Source of the DNA: Anaerolineae bacterium
GTDB taxonomy: Bacteria; Chloroflexota; Anaerolineae; B4-G1
Direction of reading: 5' to 3'
DNA length: 6,395 bases
Assembly: GCA_016783285.1 (NCBI GenBank)
Contig: JADHWW010000210.1
Span: 1-6,395, forward strand
The notes below the pieces were generated by a model. The model did not search any database, was not told where the DNA came from, and was given only the letters and a program-made list of their open reading frames with translations. The position numbers and the translations under genes are program-made. The first letter of the stretch is position 1. Each line of letters opens with the position of its first letter. Shown here one piece after another: positions 1-6,395 of this stretch.

Positions 1-1435
1 TTTCGGCCTCTTTAGCAATCTCGTTGATCTTTTGACGAATGTCCTCCGGCAGCGGCTCAGGCTGGTGCGTGGCGAGAATTTCGAGAGCCTTCTGAGTCAC
101 GATTTCCTCGTAGGTTTGGCCTCCCTTTTTCGCCCACGCCTTGGGAGTATCGCGGTTCAGAAACCTGGGCCGCCACAGTTCCTGCCGAAAGTGGGTCGCG
201 GTGTGTTTCTGGGTTAGAAAGTTGCCGGCCGGTCCGACCTGGCGGATCACGTCAACGGCCATCATCTCGCGACTGAGATCAAAACCCCGCACGATGCGCT
301 TCACGTAACTTATGATCTCGTCGCACATGACGATGGCGGCGGGGTTGCTGAGCAGTCCCTGCCCCAGGTAGCCGATGTCGTGAATCAGATTGGCCCCGTC
401 GAGCGCAGCCAGCAGAGTGCCGAAGGCGTGCTCCATAGCCGCCTGGGCGTCGAGGCAGTGGGCGTCGCTGCCGACGGTTGACCACATGGGAATCCCGTAA
501 TAGTGAAACATGTCGGCAAAAGCCGAATTGGTCAGTCGCAAATCGGGCGCACCGTAGGAAAAAATGCCTGTTCTCATGTCCAGGGGGACGACCACGAAGC
601 CAGAGATGATTGGCGCCCCTTTGCTCTTGACCTGGTGCAGGACGATGCCGCTCAGGGCTTCGGCGTTGGCCTGCACGATACCACCCGCCAGGGTCACAGG
701 GGTACTACCCCCAAGACTATCACCGGGGGTATAGCAAATTGGGATGCCCTTCTCGGCGCAGAGGAACACTTTGCGCACTGCGCCAAACGAGTGTGTCAGC
801 GGGGCTGTAGGCTCAGAATAATGAATGAGAAAGGGTTTCTCCCTCAGAGCGTCCTCCCCACCGGCCACGGCCGCGGCCATCTCAGCAATAATCGCCAGGT
901 CCTCCTGCCCGGCCGCGGTGAAAAAGATTGGCTTGATCGAGTTCTCCATCATGGCTTTGGCACACTCGACGTACCTCGTGTTGGTCGGCACGTTGCTCGG
1001 CAGGGCGAAAGAGGCGATAAAGTCAATCTCCTCGCAATAGTCCGCGACCGTGGACGCATTGACCACGTCCTGCAGGCGCGACGGTCGTGTCTCACCGGTC
1101 TTTAGATCACACGTGCTGATCAAGTCCGTGCCCAGCCCAAAGTAGATGTTACGTCCCTCCAGGCGCATGGCCTCTTTCCCTTTCTGATTGTACATGGTGA
1201 TGCGGGAAGGGGCGCTGCGGATGCACTCTTCGACCAGCCAGTTGGGGATGCGAACGACGTTGTCTTCCTTCACCCGGCATCCAGCCTCTCTCAGGAGTTG
1301 AACACCCTCCTCGTGGGACACTCGAACGCCGACGGTTTCCAGGATCTCTAGACTCGCCCGGTGAATCTCTTTGATCTGTTCTCCTGTCAAAAGCCTATAG
1401 TCAGGCACACATTGGGTTTTGAAGCCGCTGTTCAT
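1..1435 (-). CDS. MttB-family (trimethylamine/betaine-type) corrinoid methyltransferase, non-pyrrolysine, C-terminal end cut by window edge
   Basis: Reading the minus strand from ATG at 1435 gives 478 uninterrupted codons running off the left edge. The family is usually about 480-500 residues, so the protein is nearly complete. It matches the MttB/COG5598 fold family, whose members move a methyl group from trimethylamine or a quaternary amine (glycine betaine, proline betaine, carnitine) to a cobalamin protein. Recognisable stretches are YSEPTAPLTHS (206-216), CYTPGDSLGGSTPVTLAGG (234-252), FSYGAPDLRL (292-301), the GSDAHCLDAQAAMEHAF loop (322-338) and the C-terminal ANLIHDIGYLGQG (348-360). 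Methanogen MttB reads an amber codon as pyrrolysine near residue 334; here no in-frame TAG occurs, so this is the non-pyrrolysine branch and the substrate is unknown. AAGGAG stands 8 bases before the ATG. The HNH gene ends 42 bases upstream on the same strand; I saw no separate promoter in that gap. No cognate corrinoid protein gene is visible. Confidence 0.9.
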   Translation of the reverse strand, partial: MNSGFKTQCVPDYRLLTGEQIKEIHRASLEILETVGVRVSHEEGVQLLREAGCRVKEDNVVRIPNWLVEECIRSAPSRITMYNQKGKEAMRLEGRNIYFGLGTDLISTCDLKTGETRPSRLQDVVNASTVADYCEEIDFIASFALPSNVPTNTRYVECAKAMMENSIKPIFFTAAGQEDLAIIAEMAAAVAGGEDALREKPFLIHYSEPTAPLTHSFGAVRKVFLCAEKGIPICYTPGDSLGGSTPVTLAGGIVQANAEALSGIVLHQVKSKGAPIISGFVVVPLDMRTGIFSYGAPDLRLTNSAFADMFHYYGIPMWSTVGSDAHCLDAQAAMEHAFGTLLAALDGANLIHDIGYLGQGLLSNPAAIVMCDEIISYVKRIVRGFDLSREMMAVDVIRQVGPAGNFLTQKHTATHFRQELWRPRFLNRDTPKAWAKKGGQTYEEIVTQKALEILATHQPEPLPEDIRQKINEIAKEAE

Positions 1436-1477
1436 AATATCTACTCCTTTGTCTCAGTCTCAGGAAGTGGCCGATGG

Positions 1478-1918
1478 CTATCGCCTTGGGCCGCTCTGTG
1501 GTGTGGGAGGATGCCAGCCGGCCCTGACCCAATGGGAACGCACACGCACGGCAAGTTTGTCGTTCAACCGCAACGCCTCGACAGTAGCGCGGCCACACGG
1601 CGTCAGCCCGATAATATGGATACCGTCGGCGCTCCAGGCGAAATGCTCTGACCAGATTTGGATTCGGGGGTTGAACAATCGTACTGAAAGGCCCGTCTCC
1701 GGGTCAGCAGCATGGGTTTGTACACCCTTGTGTTGATTGCACGATCGGCAGGCCAGCCACAGGTTGGATTCGTCGTCGCTTCCACCTGTGGCTACGGGGA
1801 TAATGTGCTCTATCTCCAATCGTCCCAACACATAGTCCTGATGGGCCAGACAATAGCCACACCGGTTCCCAGCCGCGCGCCGCACGGCTTTACGGATCGC
1901 ATCTGGAATGTAACTCAC
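1478..1918 (-). CDS. HNH endonuclease family protein
   Basis: This 146-residue protein is a compact HNH nuclease. A zinc-binding CGYC (20-23) is followed by LEIEHIIPVATGG (34-46, catalytic-type His38), an Asn at 52 in SNLWLAC, and CRSCNQHKG (57-65), giving the CxxC...EHxxP...N...CxxCN..K layout. The C-terminal half (about 72-140) has the NPR-IWSEHF-W-GLTPCGRAT-L-LN pattern and a WHPP end; from memory this tail recurs in small HNH proteins of cyanobacteria and Chloroflexota. The start is GTG at 1918, overlapping the stop of the upstream gene as GTGA; a weak GGGAG lies 11 bases before it, so translational coupling is likely. No restriction methylase or phage gene is adjacent, so the role (defence, mobile or toxin-like) is undetermined. 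Confidence 0.88.
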   Translation of the reverse strand: MSYIPDAIRKAVRRAAGNRCGYCLAHQDYVLGRLEIEHIIPVATGGSDDESNLWLACRSCNQHKGVQTHAADPETGLSVRLFNPRIQIWSEHFAWSADGIHIIGLTPCGRATVEALRLNDKLAVRVRSHWVRAGWHPPTPQSGPRR

Positions 1919-2298
1919 GGATGCAACGGCTCCCGCAGTCCGCGCCGTACCGCTTCGGCCAGGGCCTCTGCTTTGCGTAGCAGCCCGATTTCATAGTAGG
2001 ACATCAGTTTATCCAGTTCGGCGCGTTCGGCCGGGGTCAGCAGAGCAGCCTGCTGTCGCTCCAACAGGATACTTAGGCGGGCATCTTGAGCCGGACCCAT
2101 CTGCAAGTGGGTCAGCGTCAGTACCTGGGCATCGGCCAGTGCATCTAAATCCGCTGTTCTCTCTCTTCCCAGTGAGGGGAGGCTCAGAACTGCGGCTCTG
2201 GTGATGATCTCTGCCACGTCACATCCCGCGCGTGTGGCCCACCGTTGCGCGCGTTGGACAAAATCGTTTGAGAGAGCCAGGGTCAGTTGAACGGTCAT
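1915..2298 (-). CDS. hypothetical protein paired with HNH nuclease; possible ribbon-helix-helix-like N-terminus
   Basis: This 127-residue protein is not one I can assign to a named family. The N-terminus (TVQLTLAL, then a helix over about 10-24, a short turn and a second helix over about 27-40) has the strand-helix-helix spacing of a ribbon-helix-helix DNA-binding domain, but that is an inference from pattern only. The C-terminal half is charged and helical, with ILLERQQAALLTPAERAEL (77-95) and SYYEIGLLRKAEALAEAVRRG (100-120). No membrane segment or signal peptide is seen. The ATG at 2298 has AGGAG 9 bases upstream, and a strong promoter lies about 40 bases further up. The four-base overlap with the nuclease gene implies co-translation, as in antitoxin-toxin or regulator-effector pairs. 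I have no direct evidence of toxicity or repression. Confidence 0.8.
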   Translation of the reverse strand: MTVQLTLALSNDFVQRAQRWATRAGCDVAEIITRAAVLSLPSLGRERTADLDALADAQVLTLTHLQMGPAQDARLSILLERQQAALLTPAERAELDKLMSYYEIGLLRKAEALAEAVRRGLREPLHP

Positions 2299-2323
2299 TG
2301 GTTTTTGCTCCTGTTGTCAGATA

Positions 2324-2335
2324 ACAATTAGTTGT
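2324..2335. promoter_or_regulatory. possible operator palindrome at the leftward transcription start
   Basis: ACAATTAGTTGT reads the same on both strands at 10 of 12 positions and covers the predicted start point of leftward transcription. A bound repressor here would block that promoter. The upstream-encoded protein with a ribbon-helix-helix-like N-terminus is a candidate binder. Short AT-rich palindromes also arise by chance, so the call is weak. Confidence 0.3.
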
Positions 2336-2339
2336 GTCG

Positions 2340-2368
2340 AGTATAGCAGGTTGTGGACGTTTCGTCAA
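2340..2368 (-). promoter_or_regulatory. sigma-70-type promoter for the leftward hypothetical-HNH(-mttB) unit
   Basis: On the minus strand TTGACG (2363-2368) and TATACT (2340-2345) are separated by exactly 17 bases. The predicted transcription start near 2333 gives a leader of about 35 bases before the ATG at 2298. Both boxes differ from consensus by one base. This is the best promoter match I found in the window. Confidence 0.75.
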
Positions 2369-2427
2369 ACCCTCAATGCCGCTGATCGTCAATTTTCCTA
2401 TCTCCAACATCCCTCCACCACATCTCC

Positions 2428-2456
2428 ATAATTTCTACACAAGATTCCTGTAAACT
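2428..2456 (+). promoter_or_regulatory. weak candidate promoter for the rightward operon
   Basis: TAAACT at 2451-2456 is a plausible -10 box, preceded directly by TG. With a 17-base spacer the -35 position reads ATAATT, which is a poor match. A start near 2463 would give a leader of about 32 bases. The location in the AT-rich divergent gap (2299-2494) favours a promoter somewhere here, but the exact boxes are uncertain. Confidence 0.3.
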
Positions 2457-2494
2457 AAAAGTCGTGATGAAAACTAACGGAAGCAAGGAGGGAG

Positions 2495-3193
2495 ATGAGC
2501 GAACAGAACAAGATCAGTCGAAGACGTTTTCTAACGCTGACCGGAGGAGCGGTCGGCGCGACGGCGCTGGCTTGTTGTGGCCTGACAGCATTGGGCACGC
2601 GACAGCCGGCGGTAAAATTCAACGAATCAAACTGTGGAGGTGAAAACGAGATGAGTGACAAGATTCTGGTAGCCTACGCCAGCAAGTGCGGGTCCACCGG
2701 CGAGGTGGCCGAGGCCATCGGGCAGGTGTTGTGCGATGCGGGCGCGGTGGTGGATGTGCGGTTGGCGCAAAACGTGACCGACGTGAGCCCCTACCGGGCG
2801 GTGATCGTGGGCAGCGCCATTCGCTCGAGCAAGTGGTTGCCCGAGGCGGTAGAGTTTGTAGAGATGCACCGGGAAACACTGAGCCGGGTGCCTGTGGCTT
2901 ACTTTCTCACCTCCCTGACGACAGTGCAAGATACGGAGGAGACCCGCCGCGTGGCGGTGGCCTGTCTGGACCCGGTGCGCGAGCAAGTACCACAGGTGCA
3001 GCCGGTGGACGTGGGTATCTTTGCGGGAAAGCTGGACTTTGGCAAGTTACCCTTCATGTACCGGCTCGTGTGGCCGCTAACGCCCGGAGGGAGCGTTGGC
3101 GCGGGCGACTACCGTGATTGGGAAGCCATCCGCGCCTGGGCTGACGGCCTGCGCCCGGCGCTGTTGGGAGCATCTATGGGAGGAAATGCATGA
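2495..3193 (+). CDS. Tat-signal flavodoxin-domain protein, HemG-like (protoporphyrinogen oxidase-type)
   Basis: The 232-residue product has a twin-arginine signal (SRRRFLTLTGG, 8-18) followed by a hydrophobic stretch to about 34, then a flavodoxin domain from about 53. The domain starts KILVAYASKCGSTGEVAEAIG (56-76), whose SKCGSTG is the FMN-phosphate loop. AVIVGSAIRSSKWLPEAVEF and the C-terminal PGGSVGAGDYRDWEAIRAWA resemble E. coli HemG (VVIGASIR..., SGGETD...YTDWEQVANFA), a menaquinone-linked protoporphyrinogen dehydrogenase. HemG itself has no Tat signal and is about 181 residues, matching the part from residue 53 (180 residues). AAGGAGG lies only 3 bases before the first ATG, whereas a perfect GGAGGT lies 9 bases before an in-frame ATG at 2651, so a cytoplasmic form may also be made. 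Whether ALACC (25-29) makes it a lipoprotein is doubtful because the lipobox is imperfect. It overlaps the adaptor gene by ATGA. Substrate is inferred, not shown. Confidence 0.85.
   Translation: MSEQNKISRRRFLTLTGGAVGATALACCGLTALGTRQPAVKFNESNCGGENEMSDKILVAYASKCGSTGEVAEAIGQVLCDAGAVVDVRLAQNVTDVSPYRAVIVGSAIRSSKWLPEAVEFVEMHRETLSRVPVAYFLTSLTTVQDTEETRRVAVACLDPVREQVPQVQPVDVGIFAGKLDFGKLPFMYRLVWPLTPGGSVGAGDYRDWEAIRAWADGLRPALLGASMGGNA
2636..2641 (+). promoter_or_regulatory. internal Shine-Dalgarno for a second start (ATG 2651) inside the flavodoxin gene
   Basis: GGAGGT is followed by a 9-base spacer and ATG at 2651, in frame with the long reading frame. That start falls exactly at the beginning of the flavodoxin domain (MSDKILVAYAS). 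It is stronger and better spaced than the ribosome-binding site of the first start at 2495. Initiation here would give a 180-residue protein without the Tat signal, the usual length of HemG-type flavodoxins. Confidence 0.6.
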
Positions 3194-4692
3194 GCAAAAA
3201 ATGGTGGATCGTCGTAGCAGTCGTCGTCGTGGTCGGAGGGTTGGGCTTGATCGGCTATCAGTACATCGAGGGCCGGCGGCAGGCCAGGGCCGAGGCCCAG
3301 GCAGCGATGGAGACGGCCGTCGTCCGGCGCGACACGCTGCGGGTCACGGTGGATGCGACCGGCAGCCTGGTCCCCAATGCCGAGGTCTCGCTGGCCTTTT
3401 CGTCGGGTGGGCGGGTGATCGAGGTACCGGTGGAAGTTGGGGACGTGGTGGAGGCGAGCGACGTGCTGGCCCGACTGGATGACGCCGATGCCCGCGAAGC
3501 GGTTGCCCAGGCCGAGTTTCAGGTGACCCAGGCAGAGATCGATCTGGCGTCGGCGCAGATCGAGGCGGAGGCTGGGGTGGCGCAGGCTAACCTGGATACT
3601 GCCCAGGTCGGTTATGAAGAAGCGGTTGCGCTGGCCGCGATCCCCGGCACGCAACTCACGTCAGCCCGCGTCAGCCTGGAGCAGGCTCAGGATGGACTCG
3701 CCGATGCCCAGGAGAATTATGACACAGCCTGGGACTCGGCCCGCGACTGGGAACTCGACGTCAGGTGGAGGAAAGCCGCCCTGGAGAACGAGCGGGAGGC
3801 GACCGAGCGCGCCCTGGAAAACGCACAGTACAACCTGGAGGTCGCGCAGGCGAATTACAGCCTGGCGGTAGTTGGCATCAGCGAGGAGAATGTGCAGAAT
3901 ACCTGGACAAAGGTGCTTAACGCCCAGGTGGCGCTGGAGAGCGAACCCCTCCAACTGGCGCAGTTGGAACTCTCGCTGGCCCAGGCGCAACTCGGTCTGG
4001 AATCGGCGCGGCGCGCGCTGGAGGATACAGTCCTGGTCGCCCCGGCGGGTGGTACGGTCACCGAGATGAACATCCAGGTGGGTGAGATGGCCGGCGCGGG
4101 GCAGGCCGCCGTCGTGGTGATAAGCGACCTGGAGACGCTGGTGGTGGACGTCAACCTGGACGAGACCGACGTGGCGCAGATAGTGGTCGGCCAGGAGGCG
4201 CTGGTGAGCGTGGATGCCTTCCCCGGCGTCGAAATGGCCGGTGAGGTGACGTACATCGCGCCGACGGCCAATATCGCGTCGGGTGTGGTTCTTTACCCTG
4301 TGACCATCCGCCTGACGCCAGGCGATCCTTCGGCAAACTCAGGACAGGCTCCTTCGACAGACTCAGGGCAAGTGTTGCCCGTGCGCGCCGGGATGACGGC
4401 CGACGTGGAGATCGTCACCGCCAGCCAGGAGAACGCGCTGATCGTCCCGCTGCGAGCCGTTCACACCGAGGGTGGGAGCGCCTACATAGATCGGCTGGTC
4501 GGAGGCCGGGTCGAGCGGGTGGAAGTGGAATTGGGGATGATGACCGACACGGAGGTTGAGATCGTCAGCGGCCTGGTCGAAGGGCCTGCCCTGAGCCTGG
4601 TCGAAGGGGACGTCGTGATCGTGGTCGCCAGCGTTACTCAAGGCTCCGAGCAAATGTTTGGCCCGATGCGTATGTTCGGCGGGGGGCACTAG
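3190..4692 (+). CDS. HlyD/MacA-type efflux adaptor (periplasmic/extracytoplasmic membrane-fusion) protein
   Basis: A 500-residue adaptor anchored by one N-terminal membrane helix ([21 protein letters not shown], 5-25). The first lipoyl/barrel half (about 48-97: [32 protein letters not shown]) leads into a long Ala/Gln/Glu-rich coiled coil (about 100-278), then the second lipoyl half ([20 protein letters not shown], 281-300), a beta-barrel (to about 408) and a membrane-proximal domain with [10 protein letters not shown] (415-424). Such proteins link the ABC permease to an outer component or act on extracytoplasmic substrate. The coiled coil is roughly twice that of E. coli MacA, and the protein is longer than MacA's 371. 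GGGAGG stands 6 bases before the ATG, which overlaps the preceding stop as ATGA. Two 8-residue repeat-derived insertions occur at 380-395 (two copies) and 466-473. The ATPase gene begins one base after the stop. Confidence 0.92.
   Translation: MSKKWWIVVAVVVVVGGLGLIGYQYIEGRRQARAEAQAAMETAVVRRDTLRVTVDATGSLVPNAEVSLAFSSGGRVIEVPVEVGDVVEASDVLARLDDADAREAVAQAEFQVTQAEIDLASAQIEAEAGVAQANLDTAQVGYEEAVALAAIPGTQLTSARVSLEQAQDGLADAQENYDTAWDSARDWELDVRWRKAALENEREATERALENAQYNLEVAQANYSLAVVGISEENVQNTWTKVLNAQVALESEPLQLAQLELSLAQAQLGLESARRALEDTVLVAPAGGTVTEMNIQVGEMAGAGQAAVVVISDLETLVVDVNLDETDVAQIVVGQEALVSVDAFPGVEMAGEVTYIAPTANIASGVVLYPVTIRLTPGDPSANSGQAPSTDSGQVLPVRAGMTADVEIVTASQENALIVPLRAVHTEGGSAYIDRLVGGRVERVEVELGMMTDTEVEIVSGLVEGPALSLVEGDVVIVVASVTQGSEQMFGPMRMFGGGH
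4327..4374 (+). repeat. tandem pair of a 24-base repeat inserted in frame in the adaptor gene
   Basis: Two head-to-tail 24-base units (4327-4350 and 4351-4374) share 18 of 24 bases, both beginning CCTTCG and containing ACTCAGG. They encode PSANSGQA and PSTDSGQV (residues 380-395) in the loop between the [12 protein letters not shown] strand and the usual [13 protein letters not shown] motif. The core resembles a short motif (CCTTCGACAGGCTCAGG-like) that I recall as scattered widely in environmental bacterial genomes. Unit length of eight codons keeps the frame open. Confidence 0.8.
4571..4607 (-). repeat. inverted copy (about 1.5 units) of the same 24-base repeat in the adaptor gene
   Basis: On the minus strand one full 24-base unit (4584-4607, starting CCTTCGACCAGGCTCAGGGC) is followed by the first 13 bases of another (4571-4583). 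It has the same CCTTCGAC...CTCAGGGCAG core as the pair at 4327-4374 but the opposite orientation. In the protein it produces the duplication [12 protein letters not shown]. Removing PALSLVEG (466-473) restores the normal adaptor ending [15 protein letters not shown], so an insertion or duplication of exactly one unit is the simplest history. Confidence 0.75.
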
Positions 4693-4693
4693 C

Positions 4694-5368
<675 letters not shown>

Positions 5369-5398
5369 GATTTGGAGATTTGAGATTTGGAGATTTGA
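5369..5398 (+). repeat. left arm: perfect 15-base tandem duplication after the ATPase stop
   Basis: GATTTGGAGATTTGA occurs twice without a mismatch (5369-5383, 5384-5398), and each unit itself contains two GATTTG. The repeat begins immediately after the TGA of the ATPase gene, and the preceding bases TTGA including the stop also match the unit's end. It is roughly complementary to the arm at 5433-5462. Confidence 0.85.
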
Positions 5399-5432
5399 AG
5401 ACAGGAGTGCTGCATCGGTTGTGGTAAATCAC

Positions 5433-5462
5433 CAAATCTAAAATCAACAAATCTAAAATCAA
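5433..5462 (+). repeat. right arm: perfect 15-base tandem duplication before the permease gene
   Basis: CAAATCTAAAATCAA occurs twice without a mismatch (5433-5447, 5448-5462). Its reverse complement aligns with the left arm as GATTT, a short mismatch (T against GG), then AGATTTG, in each half. The two arms could pair across a 34-base loop (5399-5432). It ends 10 bases before the permease ATG and just ahead of its ribosome-binding region (GAGGTGG). Confidence 0.85.
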
Positions 5463-5472
5463 GCGAGGTGGA

Positions 5473-6395
5473 ATGATGATAACAGACCTACTAGAGAATC
5501 TACGAGTGGCCCTGGACGGGCTGGCGGTGAACAAGATGCGTTCTGGCCTGACGATGCTGGGAGTGATCATCGGCGTGGGGGCGGTCATCGGCCTGATGTC
5601 CATCGGCGAGGGGGCGCAGGCTTCCATCACCCAGCAGATCAGCGACATTGGTTCCAATTTGATCTTTGTGATGCCTGGCGGCAGTGGAGGAGGATCGCTC
5701 ACTATGGACGACGCCGAGGCCATCGCTGACTCCCGCAGCGTGCCCGATGCCGCGACCGTCGCCCCGCAGTTCGGCCAGAACGCCCAGGTCATCTTTGGCA
5801 ATGAGAACATCAACGTCTCGGTGACGGGGATAACGCCGGAATATCAGGATGCCCTCAGCGGAGTGGAGGTGGTGAATGGGCGATTCATCGAGGAGAAGGA
5901 CGTGGTCGGACGGTCCAACGTGGCCGTGTTGGGCTATCAGTCCGCGAGCGATCTCTTTGGCGGCTTTGACCCGGTGGGCAAAAAGATCAAGGTCGCGCTC
6001 CCCAATGGCAGCGGGCGGGTTTCGCTGACCGTGGTGGGCGTCCTGGCCGAGCAAAACAGTTCCAGGATGAATGACCCGAACGAGATAGTGCTGACGCCCA
6101 TCACGACGGCCCAGACAAAGATGTTCGACGGACGTAATTCCCTGGGGAAGCCTATCGTGAGCAATATCACCGTGGTGGCGGCTGCGGAGGATCGGGCGGA
6201 CGCGGCCGTTGACGAGATCACGATGCTGCTGAGGGACCGCCACGGCCTCGACGCAGACGAGGATGATGACTTTATGGTGATGAGCCAGGGTGACATACTG
6301 GAGATGGCCAGCGAGATCACGGGCATCATGACGGCCTTTCTGGGGGCTATCGCCGGCATCTCGCTCCTGGTCGGAGGCATCGGCATCATGAACAT
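5473..6395 (+). CDS. ABC transporter permease, MacB/FtsX-type, C-terminal end cut by window edge
   Basis: 307 codons are visible of a family usually near 400. The N-terminus ([41 protein letters not shown], written in parts: cytoplasmic helix 8-22, membrane helix about 24-42) is the typical MacB start. It is followed by the extracytoplasmic MacB_PCD-type domain (about 45-280) with [12 protein letters not shown] (59-70), [21 protein letters not shown] and [15 protein letters not shown]. The second membrane helix has begun at the edge ([20 protein letters not shown], then GGIGIMN). The remaining two membrane helices lie beyond 6395. ATGs at 5473 and 5476 are both usable; GAGGTGG ends 2-5 bases before them, so the second may be slightly better spaced. 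It pairs with the ATPase and adaptor immediately upstream. The substrate cannot be read from the sequence. Confidence 0.93.
   Translation, partial: MMITDLLENLRVALDGLAVNKMRSGLTMLGVIIGVGAVIGLMSIGEGAQASITQQISDIGSNLIFVMPGGSGGGSLTMDDAEAIADSRSVPDAATVAPQFGQNAQVIFGNENINVSVTGITPEYQDALSGVEVVNGRFIEEKDVVGRSNVAVLGYQSASDLFGGFDPVGKKIKVALPNGSGRVSLTVVGVLAEQNSSRMNDPNEIVLTPITTAQTKMFDGRNSLGKPIVSNITVVAAAEDRADAAVDEITMLLRDRHGLDADEDDDFMVMSQGDILEMASEITGIMTAFLGAIAGISLLVGGIGIMN

Noticed and set aside
699..711. GGGGTACTACCCC inverted repeat
   Set aside because: The two halves are separated by one base, too tight for a hairpin, and the sequence encodes a conserved Gly-Ser-Thr-Pro stretch of the methyltransferase.
503..1105. 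Plus-strand open frame of 200 codons
   Set aside because: It lies wholly antisense to the methyltransferase gene, has low-complexity shadow composition and no family resemblance or ribosome-binding site.
1..1435. Pyrrolysine (amber) codon in the MttB-family gene
   Set aside because: I translated all 478 visible codons and found no in-frame stop; TAG triplets such as those in ACTATAGG and GGTAGTAC are out of frame.
4327..4607. CRISPR-like repeat array
   Set aside because: Units are adjacent without spacers, are translated in frame, and occur in both orientations within one gene.
4658..4693. Upstream ATG giving a 236-residue ATPase
   Set aside because: The extra residues ([12 protein letters not shown]) are the adaptor C-terminus read in another frame and do not look like the family; ATG 4694 starts the domain directly.
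5369..5462. Rho-independent terminator between ATPase and permease
   Set aside because: The potential stem is AT-rich with a 34-base loop and no following T-run, and the permease belongs to the same exporter, so termination here is unlikely.
5500..6395. Long minus-strand open frames (247 and 152 codons)
   Set aside because: They are antisense shadows of the permease gene; the Ser/Arg/His-rich composition is typical of reverse-frame reading of GC-rich coding DNA.

Overview
The window looks like a chromosomal segment from a GC-rich bacterium. My best guess is a Chloroflexota (Anaerolineae-like) genome, probably from an environmental assembly. That placement is an inference from the gene mix (non-pyrrolysine MttB-family methyltransferase, MacAB-type exporter, HNH endonuclease paired with a small protein) and from two kinds of short scattered repeats; no phylogenetic marker is present. 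Coding density is high and the only AT-rich stretches are the two longer intergenic gaps.

Two transcription units diverge from an AT-rich gap at 2299-2494. Leftward (minus strand) lie a 127-residue hypothetical protein (1915-2298), a small HNH nuclease overlapping it by four bases (1478-1918), and, 42 bases further on, an MttB-family methyltransferase that runs off the left edge (1-1435). A strong sigma-70-like promoter (TTGACG, 17-base spacer, TATACT) lies just upstream of the first of these. Rightward (plus strand) lie a Tat-signal HemG-like flavodoxin protein (2495-3193), a membrane-fusion/adaptor protein (3190-4692), a MacB/LolD-type ABC ATPase (4694-5368) and a MacB/FtsX-type permease cut by the right edge (5473-6395). 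The first three rightward genes overlap or abut. The permease is separated from the ATPase by a 104-base repeat-bearing gap.

The rightward genes most simply form one operon for an ATP-driven tripartite-style exporter headed by a flavoprotein. The flavodoxin resembles HemG (protoporphyrinogen oxidation) and MacAB is reported to export protoporphyrin in E. coli, so a porphyrin link is a testable hypothesis, not a demonstrated function. The flavodoxin gene has an internal start with a better ribosome-binding site than the first start, which suggests both an exported and a cytoplasmic form. The adaptor gene carries two in-frame insertions of a 24-base repeat in opposite orientations. The ATPase-permease gap holds two arms, each made of a perfectly duplicated 15-base unit and roughly complementary to each other. 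I see no RNA genes, CRISPR array, insertion sequence or clear terminator.
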